Shown here: positions 1 through 7,308 of the stretch, one piece after another | Position numbering within the stretch: position 1 is the first letter of the stretch | How the letters are laid out: every line of letters starts with the position of its first letter | Origin: Alphaproteobacteria bacterium | GTDB taxonomy: Bacteria; Pseudomonadota; Alphaproteobacteria; Micropepsales; Micropepsaceae | NCBI GenBank assembly: GCA_003246795.1 | Contig: QKCS01000010.1 | Span: 1 to 17,023 of the forward strand | Length of the DNA: 17,023 nt | Direction of reading: 5' to 3' | Notes under the pieces: generated by a model | Database searches by the model: none | What the model saw: the letters and a program-made list of their open reading frames with translations, nothing else | Told to the model about the DNA's origin: nothing | Program-made: the position numbers and the translations under genes

Positions 1-10
1 GCGCGAGACA

Positions 11-631
11 ATGAAAGTCAAAGTCACCACGCTCGATGCCGGTCAGGCCGGTGAAGTCGAACTAAGTGAAAACGTCTTCGGCGTGAACCCGCGCGCCGAC
101 ATCCTAGCGCGCGTCGTTCAGTGGCAGCAGAACCGCCGCCACAAAGGACAGCATCGCATCCTCACGCGCGCCGAAGTCGATCGCACGACGAAGAAGATCT
201 ACAAGCAAAAGGGCACAGGCCAGGCCCGCCACGGCGCGGCGTCGGTGTCGCAGTATCGGGGCGGCGCCAAGGCGATGGGCCCGGTGCTCCGTTCGCGAGA
301 AACCGATCTCCCGAAGAAGGTACGCGCGCTCGGTATTAAGATGGCGCTCTCCTCGAAACGTCAGGACGGTGATCTGATCGTTCTCGACGGCGCCAAGGTC
401 GCCGAAGCCAAGACGAAGAAAGTCGCCACCTCTTTCGGCAAGTTGGGTCTCAAATCGGCGCTTATCATTGACGGACCCGAATTCGACACGAACTTCCAGC
501 GCGCCGCCCGCAACATCCCGAACATCGATCTTCTGCCGGTCCAAGGCATCAACGTCCTCGACATGCTGCGCCGTCAGAAGCTCGTTCTCACCAAGGCCGC
601 GCTGAGCGCCATCGAGGAGCGCTTCAAATGA
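11..631 (+). CDS. rplD: 50S ribosomal protein L4
   Basis: L4 is an early-assembling large-subunit protein that binds 23S rRNA and sends a loop into the peptide exit tunnel. The 206-residue protein has the usual length. The tunnel-loop segment is clear around residues 60-92, with the run KQKGTGQARHG followed by the YRGGAKAMGP type motif. In gammaproteobacteria L4 also represses its own S10 operon; the leader for that would lie upstream of this window, so nothing can be said here. Only ten bases precede the ATG, with a weak GAGA. The stop overlaps the rplW start (ATGA), which implies translational coupling. Identity is secure from sequence and order. Confidence 0.97.
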   Translation: MKVKVTTLDAGQAGEVELSENVFGVNPRADILARVVQWQQNRRHKGQHRILTRAEVDRTTKKIYKQKGTGQARHGAASVSQYRGGAKAMGPVLRSRETDLPKKVRALGIKMALSSKRQDGDLIVLDGAKVAEAKTKKVATSFGKLGLKSALIIDGPEFDTNFQRAARNIPNIDLLPVQGINVLDMLRRQKLVLTKAALSAIEERFK

Positions 632-921
632 GCAATCTGACGAACTATCAGGCGATCCTCTCGCCGGTCATCACCGAAAAATCGACGAAGCTCTCGGAGA
701 ACAATCAGGTTGTCTTCCGGGTGCCGCACGACGCCACGAAGCCGCAGATCAAGAAGGCCGTGGAAGAGCTGTTCAAGGTGAAGGTCAAGGGCGTCAACAC
801 GCTCGTGACAAAGGGCAAGACGAAACTCTTCCGCGGCCGCAAAGGCGAACGCAGCGACGTCAAGAAGGCCATCGTGACGCTCCACGAAGGTTCGACGATT
901 GACGTGACGACGGGGCTCTAA
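628..921 (+). CDS. rplW: 50S ribosomal protein L23
   Basis: L23 sits at the rim of the exit tunnel on the large subunit and is the docking point for trigger factor and the signal recognition particle. The 97-residue product has the typical L23 opening (PVITEKSTKLSENNQVVFRV, residues about 13-32) and the conserved basic stretch KVKVKGVNTL near the middle. Length matches bacterial L23. Its ATG overlaps the rplD stop by four bases, and it is followed by rplB after four bases, so it is read as part of the S10 operon. Nothing unusual is seen. Confidence 0.97.
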   Translation: MSNLTNYQAILSPVITEKSTKLSENNQVVFRVPHDATKPQIKKAVEELFKVKVKGVNTLVTKGKTKLFRGRKGERSDVKKAIVTLHEGSTIDVTTGL

Positions 922-925
922 GACG

Positions 926-1738
926 ATGGCATTGAAAACCTTCCGCCCAACAACGCCGTCGACGCGCCAATTGGTGCTCGTCGACCGCAGCCAGCTCCAC
1001 AAGGGCCGGCCCGTGAAGGCGTTGACCGAGCCGCAGAAGGAAGCGGGTGGCCGTAACAATTTGGGCCGCATCACCACGCGATGGCGCGGCGGCGGTCACA
1101 AGAAGCTCTACCGCGTCATCGACTTCAAGCGTCGCAAGTTCGACGTTGAAGGCGAGGTGGAACGTCTTGAATACGACCCCAATCGGTCGGCCTTCATTGC
1201 CCTCGTGCGTTATCCGGACGGTGAGCTGAACTATATCCTGGCGCCGCAGCGCTTGGCCGTCGGCGACAAGGTCGTCTCCGGATCGAAAGCGGACGTGAAG
1301 CCCGGCAACGCCATGCCGCTCTCTGCGATGCCGGTGGGCACGATCGTGCACAACATCGAGTTCAAGGCTGGCGCCGGCACCTACGCGCAATTCGTCGGCC
1401 GCGATCAGGGCTACGCGATCCTGCGCTTGAGCTCCGGCGAAACCCGCAAGGTGCGCCTCGAATGTATGGCGACCGTCGGCGCGGTTTCGAATCCCGACCA
1501 CATGAACGTCGTGATCGGCAAGGCCGGACGCAACGTCTGGAAGGGCTGGCGCCCGCGCGTGCGCGGCACCGCGATGAACCCGATCGACCACCCGCATGGC
1601 GGCGGCGAAGGTCGCACCAAGGGCGGCCGCAATCCGGTGACGCCGTGGGGCAAAGGCACCAAGGGCAACCGCACGCGCTCGAACAAGCGCACCACGAAAC
1701 TGATCGTGACCAGCCGTCACGTGAAGAAGAAGGTCTAG
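926..1738 (+). CDS. rplB: 50S ribosomal protein L2
   Basis: L2 is a primary 23S rRNA binding protein needed for subunit association and the peptidyl transferase centre. The 270 residues are close to the family norm of about 273-278. The conserved N-terminal RNA-binding region contains GGRNNLGRITTRWRGGGHKK (residues about 32-51), and the highly conserved C-terminal NPIDHPHGGGEGR motif is intact, including the histidine next to the peptidyl transferase centre. The start lies only four bases after the rplW stop. There is no strong Shine-Dalgarno sequence, so it probably depends on coupling from rplW. Operon position between rplW and rpsS is canonical. Confidence 0.98.
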   Translation: MALKTFRPTTPSTRQLVLVDRSQLHKGRPVKALTEPQKEAGGRNNLGRITTRWRGGGHKKLYRVIDFKRRKFDVEGEVERLEYDPNRSAFIALVRYPDGELNYILAPQRLAVGDKVVSGSKADVKPGNAMPLSAMPVGTIVHNIEFKAGAGTYAQFVGRDQGYAILRLSSGETRKVRLECMATVGAVSNPDHMNVVIGKAGRNVWKGWRPRVRGTAMNPIDHPHGGGEGRTKGGRNPVTPWGKGTKGNRTRSNKRTTKLIVTSRHVKKKV

Positions 1739-1744
1739 AGACGC

Positions 1745-2026
1745 ATGGCACGTTCAGTCTGGAAAGGACCGTTCGTCGACGGCTATCTGCTGAAGAAGGC
1801 GGAAGCCGCGCAAAAGTCCGGACGCCGCGAAGTGATCAAGATCTGGAGCCGCCGCTCCACGATCCTGCCGCAGTTCGTCGGCCTGACCTTCGGCGTCTAC
1901 AACGGGCAGAAGCACATTCCCGTCCTCGTGACCGAGGAAATGGTGGGTCACAAGTTCGGTGAATTCTCGCCGACGCGCACGTTCCACGGCCATTCAGGCG
2001 ACAAAAAAGTCAAGAAGGGTGCGTGA
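1745..2026 (+). CDS. rpsS: 30S ribosomal protein S19
   Basis: S19 lies in the head of the small subunit, forms a complex with S13 and contacts the A-site tRNA and the inter-subunit bridges. The 93-residue protein shows the signature start MARSVWKGPFVDGYLLKK and the conserved WSRRSTILPQFVG and HKFGEFSPTRTFHGH segments. Length and motifs are standard. It begins six bases after rplB, and its TGA overlaps the rplV ATG by one base, consistent with coupled translation inside the S10 operon. Confidence 0.98.
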   Translation: MARSVWKGPFVDGYLLKKAEAAQKSGRREVIKIWSRRSTILPQFVGLTFGVYNGQKHIPVLVTEEMVGHKFGEFSPTRTFHGHSGDKKVKKGA

Positions 2027-2490
2027 TGGGTAAGCCGAAGAAAGACCGCGACCTGGCCGACACCGAGGCGCAAGCCGTCGGTCGTATGATCCGCACCTCG
2101 CAGTACAAGCTGAATCTCGTCGCCGAAATGATCCGCGGCAAGCGGGTCGAACAGGCGATCGCGGACCTGACCTTCAGCCCGAAGCGCATCGCGAACGACG
2201 TGCTCAAGATCTTGAAGTCGGCCGTCGCCAACGCTGAAAACAATCACAGCCTCGACGTCGACGAGCTCGTCGTGGCGCAGGCGTGGACCGGCAAGAATTT
2301 GGTGCTGAAGCGCTTCCACGCCCGCGGCCGCGGCCGCGGCGCGCGCGTGCTGAAGCCGTTCTCGGAACTGACGATCGTCGTCCGCGAACAGAAGAAGGAA
2401 GAGAAGAAACCGAAACCGAAATCGAAGGGTAAGGGCGGCAAAGGCAAGACCGCGGCCCGCAAACCTGCAGCGGCGAAGGAGGCCGCCTAA
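2026..2490 (+). CDS. rplV: 50S ribosomal protein L22, with basic C-terminal tail
   Basis: L22 binds 23S rRNA and its beta-hairpin lines the exit tunnel, next to the macrolide site. I take the ATG at 2026 (154 residues) over the GTG one codon upstream, because it gives MGKPKKDRD and the usual TGATG junction with rpsS. The core covers residues about 10-121, with the RARGRGAR-type hairpin end near residues 98-107. Residues 121-154 form a Lys/Ala/Pro/Gly-rich tail beyond the conserved fold, probably disordered; tails of this kind occur on L22 in various bacteria. The stop overlaps the rpsC start (TAATG). Confidence 0.96.
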   Translation: MGKPKKDRDLADTEAQAVGRMIRTSQYKLNLVAEMIRGKRVEQAIADLTFSPKRIANDVLKILKSAVANAENNHSLDVDELVVAQAWTGKNLVLKRFHARGRGRGARVLKPFSELTIVVREQKKEEKKPKPKSKGKGGKGKTAARKPAAAKEAA

Positions 2491-3206
2491 TGGGTCAAAA
2501 GGTCAATCCGATCGGCTTGCGCCTCGGCATCAACCGCACGTGGGATTCGCGCTGGTATGCCGACCGCAACGAATACAGCCAGTTGCTGCACGAGGATCTG
2601 AAGATCCGCGAGTACCTGCTCGAGAAGCTGAAGCAGGCCGGCGTCGCGCGCATCGTCATCGAACGTCCGCACAAGAAGTGCCGCGTGACGATCCACTCCG
2701 CGCGTCCCGGCGTCGTGATCGGCAAGAAGGGTGCCGACATCGAGAAGCTGAAGACCGACCTCGGAAAGTTCACGAAGAGCGAGGTGCATCTCAACATCGT
2801 CGAAATCCGCAAACCGGAGGTCGACGCGCACCTGATCGCCGAATCGATCGCCCAGCAGCTGGAACGCCGCGTCTCCTTCCGCCGCGCCATGAAGCGCGCG
2901 GTGCAGTCGGCGCTGAAGCTGGGCGCCCTCGGCATTCGCATCAACTGCGCGGGCCGTTTGGGCGGCGCCGAAATCGCCCGCGTCGAATGGTACCGCGAAG
3001 GCCGCGTGCCGCTGCACACGCTGCGCGCCGACATCGATTTCGGCATCGCCGTCGCGAAGACGGCTTACGGCACGTGCGGCGTGAAGGTTTGGGTGTTCAA
3101 GGGCGAGATCATGGAGCACGACCCGATGGCGCAGGACAAGCGCTTGAGCGAACTCCAGGAAGGCGGCGGCGGCGGCAAGCGCTCCGGTGCGCCGCAAGCG
3201 GCCTGA
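2490..3206 (+). CDS. rpsC: 30S ribosomal protein S3
   Basis: S3 is a small-subunit head protein that forms part of the mRNA entry tunnel and helps its helicase activity. The 238 residues begin MGQKVNPIGLRLG, the family signature. A type-2 KH domain follows, with its GKKG loop at residues 78-81. The C-terminal domain contains the conserved segment around LGIRINCAGRLGGAEIAR and the conserved HTLRADIDFG motif. A short Gly/Lys/Ala-rich tail ends the protein. The start overlaps the rplV stop by one base; rplP follows after 12 bases. Standard length and position. Confidence 0.97.
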   Translation: MGQKVNPIGLRLGINRTWDSRWYADRNEYSQLLHEDLKIREYLLEKLKQAGVARIVIERPHKKCRVTIHSARPGVVIGKKGADIEKLKTDLGKFTKSEVHLNIVEIRKPEVDAHLIAESIAQQLERRVSFRRAMKRAVQSALKLGALGIRINCAGRLGGAEIARVEWYREGRVPLHTLRADIDFGIAVAKTAYGTCGVKVWVFKGEIMEHDPMAQDKRLSELQEGGGGGKRSGAPQAA

Positions 3207-3218
3207 GGATAGAGAGCC

Positions 3219-3638
3219 ATGTTGCAACCGAAGCGGACGAAGTTCCGCAAGCAATTTAAGGGTCGCATTCACGGCAAAGCGACTTCGGCGACCTCGCTGG
3301 ACTACGGCGAGTACGGCCTGAAGGCGCTTGAGCCGGATCGCATCACTGCGCGCCAGATCGAAGCGGCGCGCCGCGCGATTACCCGCGCGATGAAGCGCCA
3401 GGGTCGCGTGTGGATTCGCATGTTTCCGGACATTCCTGTGTCGAAGAAGCCGGCTGAGGTCCGCATGGGCAAGGGCAAAGGCGCGCCGGAACTCTGGGCG
3501 TGCCGCGTGAAGCCGGGCCGCGTGCTCTTCGAGGTCGACGGCGTGACGTCGGCGACGGCCCGTGAAGCGCTGGGCCTCGCTGCCGCGAAGCTGCCGATCA
3601 AGACGAAATTCGTGACCCGTCTGGGCCACGCCGAATAG
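3219..3638 (+). CDS. rplP: 50S ribosomal protein L16
   Basis: L16 contacts the A-site tRNA elbow and is needed for late large-subunit assembly. The 139-residue protein starts MLQPKRTKFRKQFKGR, a small variant of the usual MLSPKRTKFRK opening. It contains the conserved WIRMFPDIPVSKKPAEVRMG stretch followed by KGKG. The arginine in AEVRMGKGKG corresponds to the residue that is hydroxylated in E. coli L16; whether it is modified here is unknown. Length is within the family norm. It sits 12 bases after rpsC and 12 bases before rpmC in the S10 operon. Confidence 0.97.
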   Translation: MLQPKRTKFRKQFKGRIHGKATSATSLDYGEYGLKALEPDRITARQIEAARRAITRAMKRQGRVWIRMFPDIPVSKKPAEVRMGKGKGAPELWACRVKPGRVLFEVDGVTSATAREALGLAAAKLPIKTKFVTRLGHAE

Positions 3639-3650
3639 GGCATCGAAGAG

Positions 3651-3863
3651 ATGAAGACGACGGCCGCATCCGACTTCCGCGCCATGTCCGAGGATCAGCT
3701 CGCGGACGAGCTGACCAAGCTGCGGAAGGAGCAATTCAACCTTCGCTTCCAGAAGGCCACGGGCCAGCTGGAGAAGACTGCGCGCGTGCGCACGGTGCGC
3801 CGCACGATCGCCAAGATCAACACCGTCCTGGGCGAGAAGTCCCGGGCCAAAGCCAAGGCTTAA
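3651..3863 (+). CDS. rpmC: 50S ribosomal protein L29
   Basis: L29 is a small two-helix protein at the exit tunnel rim beside L23. The 70-residue product carries the characteristic helix LTKLRKEQFNLRFQKATGQLE and the basic C-terminal helix with VRTVRRTIAKINTVL. It is slightly longer than the usual 63-68 residues because of an N-terminal MKTTAASDFRAMSE and a short AKAKA end. The start is preceded by a GAAGAG sequence. It lies between rplP and rpsQ, as expected in the S10 operon. Confidence 0.95.
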   Translation: MKTTAASDFRAMSEDQLADELTKLRKEQFNLRFQKATGQLEKTARVRTVRRTIAKINTVLGEKSRAKAKA

Positions 3864-3879
3864 GGGACGCGAAAGAACA

Positions 3880-4119
3880 ATGCCGAAGAGAATCCTTTAT
3901 GGCGTCGTCGTGAGCGACAAGAACACGAAGACGGTTGTCGTCGAAGTGGAACGCCGCTTCACGCATCCGCTGTTGGGCAAGACGGTGCGCCGTTCCAAGC
4001 GCTACCACGCCCACGACGAACAATCGCGCTTCAAGGCGGGCGACAAGGTGCGCATTCAGGAATGCAGACCTTTGTCGCGGTTGAAGCGATGGGAAGTGCT
4101 CTACGACGCGGCCGTATGA
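3880..4119 (+). CDS. rpsQ: 30S ribosomal protein S17
   Basis: S17 is a primary 16S rRNA binding protein of the small-subunit body, with an OB-fold. The 79-residue protein begins MPKRILYGVVVSDKNTKTVV, typical of alphaproteobacterial S17, and contains the conserved RRFTHPLLGKTVRRSKRYHAHDE and the IQECRPLSRLKRWEVL signature. Length is normal. It is the last gene of the S10 segment. Only 25 bases separate it from rplN, with no visible terminator, so transcription very likely continues into the spc genes. Confidence 0.97.
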   Translation: MPKRILYGVVVSDKNTKTVVVEVERRFTHPLLGKTVRRSKRYHAHDEQSRFKAGDKVRIQECRPLSRLKRWEVLYDAAV

Positions 4120-4144
4120 AGTTAGGAACGAAGGCGCTACGCCG

Positions 4145-4513
4145 ATGATACAAATGACCACCAACTTGGACGTCGCCGACAACTCGGGCGCTCGGCGCGT
4201 CATGTGCATCAAGGTCCTGGGCGGCGCCCAGCGGCGCTACGCGAGCGTGGGCGACATCATCGTCGTCTCTGTCAAGGACGCGATCCCGCGCGGCAAGGTG
4301 AAGAAGGGCGATGTGATGAAAGCCGTCGTCGTGCGCACAGCCAAGGAAGTGCGCCGCGCCGACGGCAGCTGCATCCGCTTCGATCGCAACGCCGCCGTGC
4401 TCATCAACAACCAGGGCGAGCCCGTGGGCACCCGCATCTTCGGGCCCGTGACCCGCGAGTTGCGCGCGAAGAACCACATGAAGATCGTCTCGCTGGCGCC
4501 GGAGGTGCTCTAG
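4145..4513 (+). CDS. rplN: 50S ribosomal protein L14
   Basis: L14 lies on the large-subunit interface, forms bridge B8 with 16S rRNA and is the binding site of the silencing factor RsfS. The 122 residues are exactly the usual length. The start MIQMTTNLDVADNSGARRVM and the conserved VRTAKEVRRADGSCIRFDRN region are unmistakable. An ATG four codons in could also serve, but the first ATG gives the family-typical N-terminus. It opens the spc segment. The 25-base gap after rpsQ shows no promoter that I can defend, so it is probably transcribed from the S10 promoter. Confidence 0.98.
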   Translation: MIQMTTNLDVADNSGARRVMCIKVLGGAQRRYASVGDIIVVSVKDAIPRGKVKKGDVMKAVVVRTAKEVRRADGSCIRFDRNAAVLINNQGEPVGTRIFGPVTRELRAKNHMKIVSLAPEVL

Positions 4514-4515
4514 CC

Positions 4516-4851
4516 ATGGCCGTGAAATTCAAGAAGGGCGACCGCGTGATGGTCATCGCCGGCGAAGAGCGCAAACGCAGCGGCCAACAGCCGCGCATCG
4601 GCGAAATCTTGAAGGTGTTCCCGGATGAGGACCGCGTCCTCGTGGCCGGCGTGAACATGGTCAAGCGCCACACGAAGCAGAGCGCGCGGAGCCAGGGCGG
4701 CATCATCAACAAGGAAGCGCCCATCTCCATCGCCAATGTCGCGCATATCGACCCGAAAACGGGTGGGCCGACGCGCATTGGGTTCAAGACGCTGCAGGAC
4801 GGCCGCAAGGTCCGCTTTGCGAAGAAGTCCGGGGAAGTGATCGATGTCTGA
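4516..4851 (+). CDS. rplX: 50S ribosomal protein L24
   Basis: L24 initiates large-subunit assembly and lies near the tunnel exit. I start it at the ATG at 4516, two bases after the rplN stop, which gives 111 residues (E. coli 104) beginning MAVKFKKGDRVMVIAGEERK. The same frame stays open further upstream, but that is a shadow of rplN. A KOW motif occupies the N-terminal region, with the GKD of the classic form replaced by EER here. The conserved VNMVKRHTK segment and the EAPISIANVAHIDP stretch follow. Its 3' end overlaps the rplE start by eight bases. Confidence 0.95.
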   Translation: MAVKFKKGDRVMVIAGEERKRSGQQPRIGEILKVFPDEDRVLVAGVNMVKRHTKQSARSQGGIINKEAPISIANVAHIDPKTGGPTRIGFKTLQDGRKVRFAKKSGEVIDV

Positions 4852-5593
4852 CGACAAGAAAACCAAGAAGGGCAAAGCCGCCGCCGAACCGAAGGCGAAG
4901 GCCGGCCCGCCACCCTCGAAGACGGAAACCAAGCGCGCCGAGAAGGCGGAAAAGAAGACGAAGGGCAAGGGCGGCGACGCTGGCCCTGCAACATCGACGC
5001 AGAGTGCGTCGACGCGGGCGAAGGCGCTCGCCCTCGGAGAGGGCGAGAAGTACGTCCCGCGCGCGAAGAAGCGCTACGACGACGTGATCCGCAAACAGCT
5101 CGCAGAGCAGTTTGCCTACAAGAACCCGATGCAGGTGCCCAAGCTCGACAAGATCGTCATCAACATGGGCGTCGGCGAGACGACGGCGGACACGAAGAAG
5201 ATTCAGTCCGCCGTGCGCGATCTGGGTCTGATCGCGGGACAGAAGCCGGTGGTGACCAAGGCGCGCAAGGCGATCGCGAACTTCAAGGTGCGCGAGAACA
5301 TGCCGTTGGGCGCGAAGGTCACGCTGCGCAAGGACCGCATGTACGACTTCATCGATCGCCTCGTCACCATCGCTTTGCCGCGCGTGCGCGACTTCCGTGG
5401 CGTGTCGCCGAAGAGCTTCGACGGACGCGGCAATTATTCGATGGGCCTGAAGGAGCACATCGTGTTCCCCGAGATCGACTACGACAAGATCGACACGGTC
5501 TGGGGCATGGACATCACGATTTGCACGACGGCCAAGACGAACGAGGAAGCGCAGGCGTTGCTCGCCGGTTTCCAAATGCCGTTCGTGAAATGA
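4844..5593 (+). CDS. rplE: 50S ribosomal protein L5 with long basic N-terminal extension
   Basis: L5 binds 5S rRNA and contacts the P-site tRNA and the small-subunit head. This copy is 249 residues against about 179-185 in most bacteria. The conserved domain starts near residue 70 (RAKKRYDDVIRKQLAEQF) and includes the MQVPKLDKIVINMGVGE motif and the KGRGNYSMGLKEHIVFPEID type motif (here DGRGNYSMG) near the C-terminus. Residues 1-69 are rich in Lys, Ala, Gly, Pro and Thr and probably disordered. The extension appears to be translated: a GGGGAA lies seven bases before the ATG at 4844, and codons 2-80 include no ATG, GTG or TTG. The first alternative, a GTG at codon 81, would cut into the fold. 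Confidence 0.95.
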   Translation: MSDDKKTKKGKAAAEPKAKAGPPPSKTETKRAEKAEKKTKGKGGDAGPATSTQSASTRAKALALGEGEKYVPRAKKRYDDVIRKQLAEQFAYKNPMQVPKLDKIVINMGVGETTADTKKIQSAVRDLGLIAGQKPVVTKARKAIANFKVRENMPLGAKVTLRKDRMYDFIDRLVTIALPRVRDFRGVSPKSFDGRGNYSMGLKEHIVFPEIDYDKIDTVWGMDITICTTAKTNEEAQALLAGFQMPFVK

Positions 5594-5624
5594 GCGGCGG
5601 CAAGAGTTAGGACGCGAAAGACAG

Positions 5625-5930
5625 ATGGCGAAGAAGAGCTCGACGGAAAAGAACAAGCGGCGCGTTGGCCTGGTCAAGCGCTACGCGGCCAAGCGCGCGA
5701 AACTGAAGGAGACGGCGAACGACATGTCGCTGCCGCCGGAGGACCGCTTTGCCGCGCGCCTGAAGTTGGCGGAGTTGCCGCGCAACTCGTCGCCGACGCG
5801 CATCCGCAATCGTTGCGAGCTGACCGGCCGCTCGCGCGGCAACTACAGGAAGTTGAAGCTGTGCCGCGTGAAGCTGCGGGAACTGGCCTCGTACGGGCTC
5901 ATCCCCGGCATGGTCAAGTCGAGCTGGTAA
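5625..5930 (+). CDS. rpsN: 30S ribosomal protein S14, zinc-independent long form
   Basis: S14 is a late-assembling protein of the small-subunit head. The 101-residue protein is the long form without a zinc ribbon: only two cysteines are present (in NRCELTGRSRG and KLCRVKLRE), not the CxxC pair set of the 61-residue zinc type. The C-terminal LRELASYGLIPGMVKSSW ending is diagnostic. The start MAKKSSTEKNKRR follows a spacer with GAAAGAC after rplE. Operon position between rplE and rpsH is canonical. Confidence 0.97.
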   Translation: MAKKSSTEKNKRRVGLVKRYAAKRAKLKETANDMSLPPEDRFAARLKLAELPRNSSPTRIRNRCELTGRSRGNYRKLKLCRVKLRELASYGLIPGMVKSSW

Positions 5931-5943
5931 GGGAGCGAGAAGA

Positions 5944-6342
5944 ATGTCGATAAATGATCCCTTGGGCGATATGCTGACGCGCATCCGCAATGCGCAGTTG
6001 CGGGGGCAGTCGAAGGTTGCCTCGCCTGCGTCGAGCCTGCGTCGCCGCGTCCTCGACGTGCTGGTCAGCGAAGGCTACATCCGCGGCTACGCCGAGGTGA
6101 CGCACGTCCAGTCGAAGCCGGAGTTCGAGATCGAGCTCAAGTACTTCGACAACAAGCCCGTGATCAAAGAGATCAAGCGCATCTCCACGCCGGGCCGGCG
6201 CGTCTATTCGTCGATCAAGGATCTGAAGCCCGTCCGCAACGGTCTTGGGATCTCGATCATCTCGACGCCGAAGGGCGTCATGTCTGATGCGATCGCCCGC
6301 GAGCAAAACGTCGGCGGCGAAGTTCTGTGTCACGTGTTCTAA
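5944..6342 (+). CDS. rpsH: 30S ribosomal protein S8
   Basis: S8 binds helix 21 of 16S rRNA and organises the central domain; in E. coli it also represses the spc operon by binding near the rplE start. The 132 residues have the family length, with the opening NDPLGDMLTRIRNAQLRG and the conserved C-terminal GISIISTPKGVMSDAIARE block. The ATG follows a GGGAGCGAGAAG stretch. I did not identify an S8-binding hairpin near rplE, so regulation of that kind is unsupported here. rplF follows after a 36-base gap. Confidence 0.97.
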   Translation: MSINDPLGDMLTRIRNAQLRGQSKVASPASSLRRRVLDVLVSEGYIRGYAEVTHVQSKPEFEIELKYFDNKPVIKEIKRISTPGRRVYSSIKDLKPVRNGLGISIISTPKGVMSDAIAREQNVGGEVLCHVF

Positions 6343-6378
6343 GGAACAAACGGGCGCGGACGTAAGGGATAAAGAGCG

Positions 6379-6912
6379 ATGTCGAGAGTTGGTAAAAAGC
6401 CGGTCGAAGTACCGTCGGGAGTGACGGCGACGGTCAACGGCCAGGAAGTGAAGGTCAAGGGTCCGAAGGGCGAGCAGACGCACCGCGTCGCCGACGGCAT
6501 CGATGTGTCTCTGGACAAGAACAAGATCGTGTTGAAGCCGCGCGAGACGACGGATCATGCGCGCGCCCAATGGGGTCTGCACCGCACGCTGGTGAACAAT
6601 ATCGTCAACGGCGTGTCGAAGGGCTACTCGCAACAGCTCGAGATCGCGGGCGTCGGATTCCGCGCGGCCGTGCAGGGCAAGAACCTGCAGCTGCAGCTCG
6701 GCTACAGCCACGACGTGATCTACCCGATCCCGCAGGGCATCGACATCAAGTGCGAAAAGCCGACGCTGATCCTGGTGTCGGGCAACAGCAAGCGCGAGGT
6801 CGGCCAGGTGGCGGCCGAGATTCGCGAGTTCCGCAAGCCCGAACCCTACAAGGGCAAGGGCATCAAGTACGCCGAGGAAAAGATCCGGCGCAAAGAAGGC
6901 AAGAAGAAGTAA
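6379..6912 (+). CDS. rplF: 50S ribosomal protein L6
   Basis: L6 is located near the sarcin-ricin loop and the factor-binding centre of the large subunit. The 177-residue protein begins MSRVGKKPVEVPSGVTATVN and shows the duplicated L6 fold: the first copy includes VKGPKGE and the second includes the LGYSHDVIYPIPQGI segment. The conserved C-terminal signature PEPYKGKGIKYAEEKIRRKEG is complete. Length is normal. It lies between rpsH and rplR in standard spc order, and its stop is nine bases before the rplR start. Confidence 0.97.
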   Translation: MSRVGKKPVEVPSGVTATVNGQEVKVKGPKGEQTHRVADGIDVSLDKNKIVLKPRETTDHARAQWGLHRTLVNNIVNGVSKGYSQQLEIAGVGFRAAVQGKNLQLQLGYSHDVIYPIPQGIDIKCEKPTLILVSGNSKREVGQVAAEIREFRKPEPYKGKGIKYAEEKIRRKEGKKK

Positions 6913-6921
6913 GAGGCGGCC

Positions 6922-7293
6922 ATGGCATTCGATCGGCAAGATCTTTTCGAACGGCGCAAGAAGCGCACGCGCTACAAGCTGCGCCAGGTGTCTGGCGACC
7001 GCCCGCGCCTCAGCGTGTTTCGGTCGTCGAAGCACATCTACGCGCAAGTCATCGACGACGCGAAGGGCGTGACCGTGGCTGCGGCCTCGACGCTTGATGA
7101 AGAGGCGAAGAAGTCGCTGGAAAAGGGCAAAGGCACGGACACGGCGGCCGCTGCCGTCGTGGGCAAGCTCGTCGCCGAACGCGCGAAGAAGGCGGGCGTC
7201 ACGGACGTCGTCTTCGACCGCGGCGGTTACATCTATCACGGCCGGGTCAAGGCGCTCGGCGATGCGGCGCGCGAAAGCGGCCTGAAATTTTGA
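6922..7293 (+). CDS. rplR: 50S ribosomal protein L18
   Basis: L18 binds 5S rRNA together with L5 and L25 in the central protuberance. The 123-residue protein contains RRKKRTRYKLRQVSGDRPRL near the N-terminus, the conserved VFRSSKHIYAQVIDD strand, and the VVFDRGGYIYHGRVKALGDA motif near the C-terminus. Length is standard. A GAGGCGGCC sequence precedes the ATG. It is flanked by rplF and rpsE as in most spc operons. Confidence 0.97.
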   Translation: MAFDRQDLFERRKKRTRYKLRQVSGDRPRLSVFRSSKHIYAQVIDDAKGVTVAAASTLDEEAKKSLEKGKGTDTAAAAVVGKLVAERAKKAGVTDVVFDRGGYIYHGRVKALGDAARESGLKF

Positions 7294-7308
7294 ACGAAGG
7301 AATAGCCA

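Noticed and set aside
2487..3734. 415-codon minus-strand frame opposite rpsC and rplP
   Set aside because: Antisense shadow of confirmed genes; composition is compositional noise rather than a protein.
4120..4144. Separate spc promoter between rpsQ and rplN
   Set aside because: The 25-base gap contains no -35/-10 pair that I can defend.
4204..4515. Upstream continuation of the L24 frame
   Set aside because: It overlaps rplN completely and encodes Arg-rich nonsense; the ATG at 4516 gives the proper L24 N-terminus.
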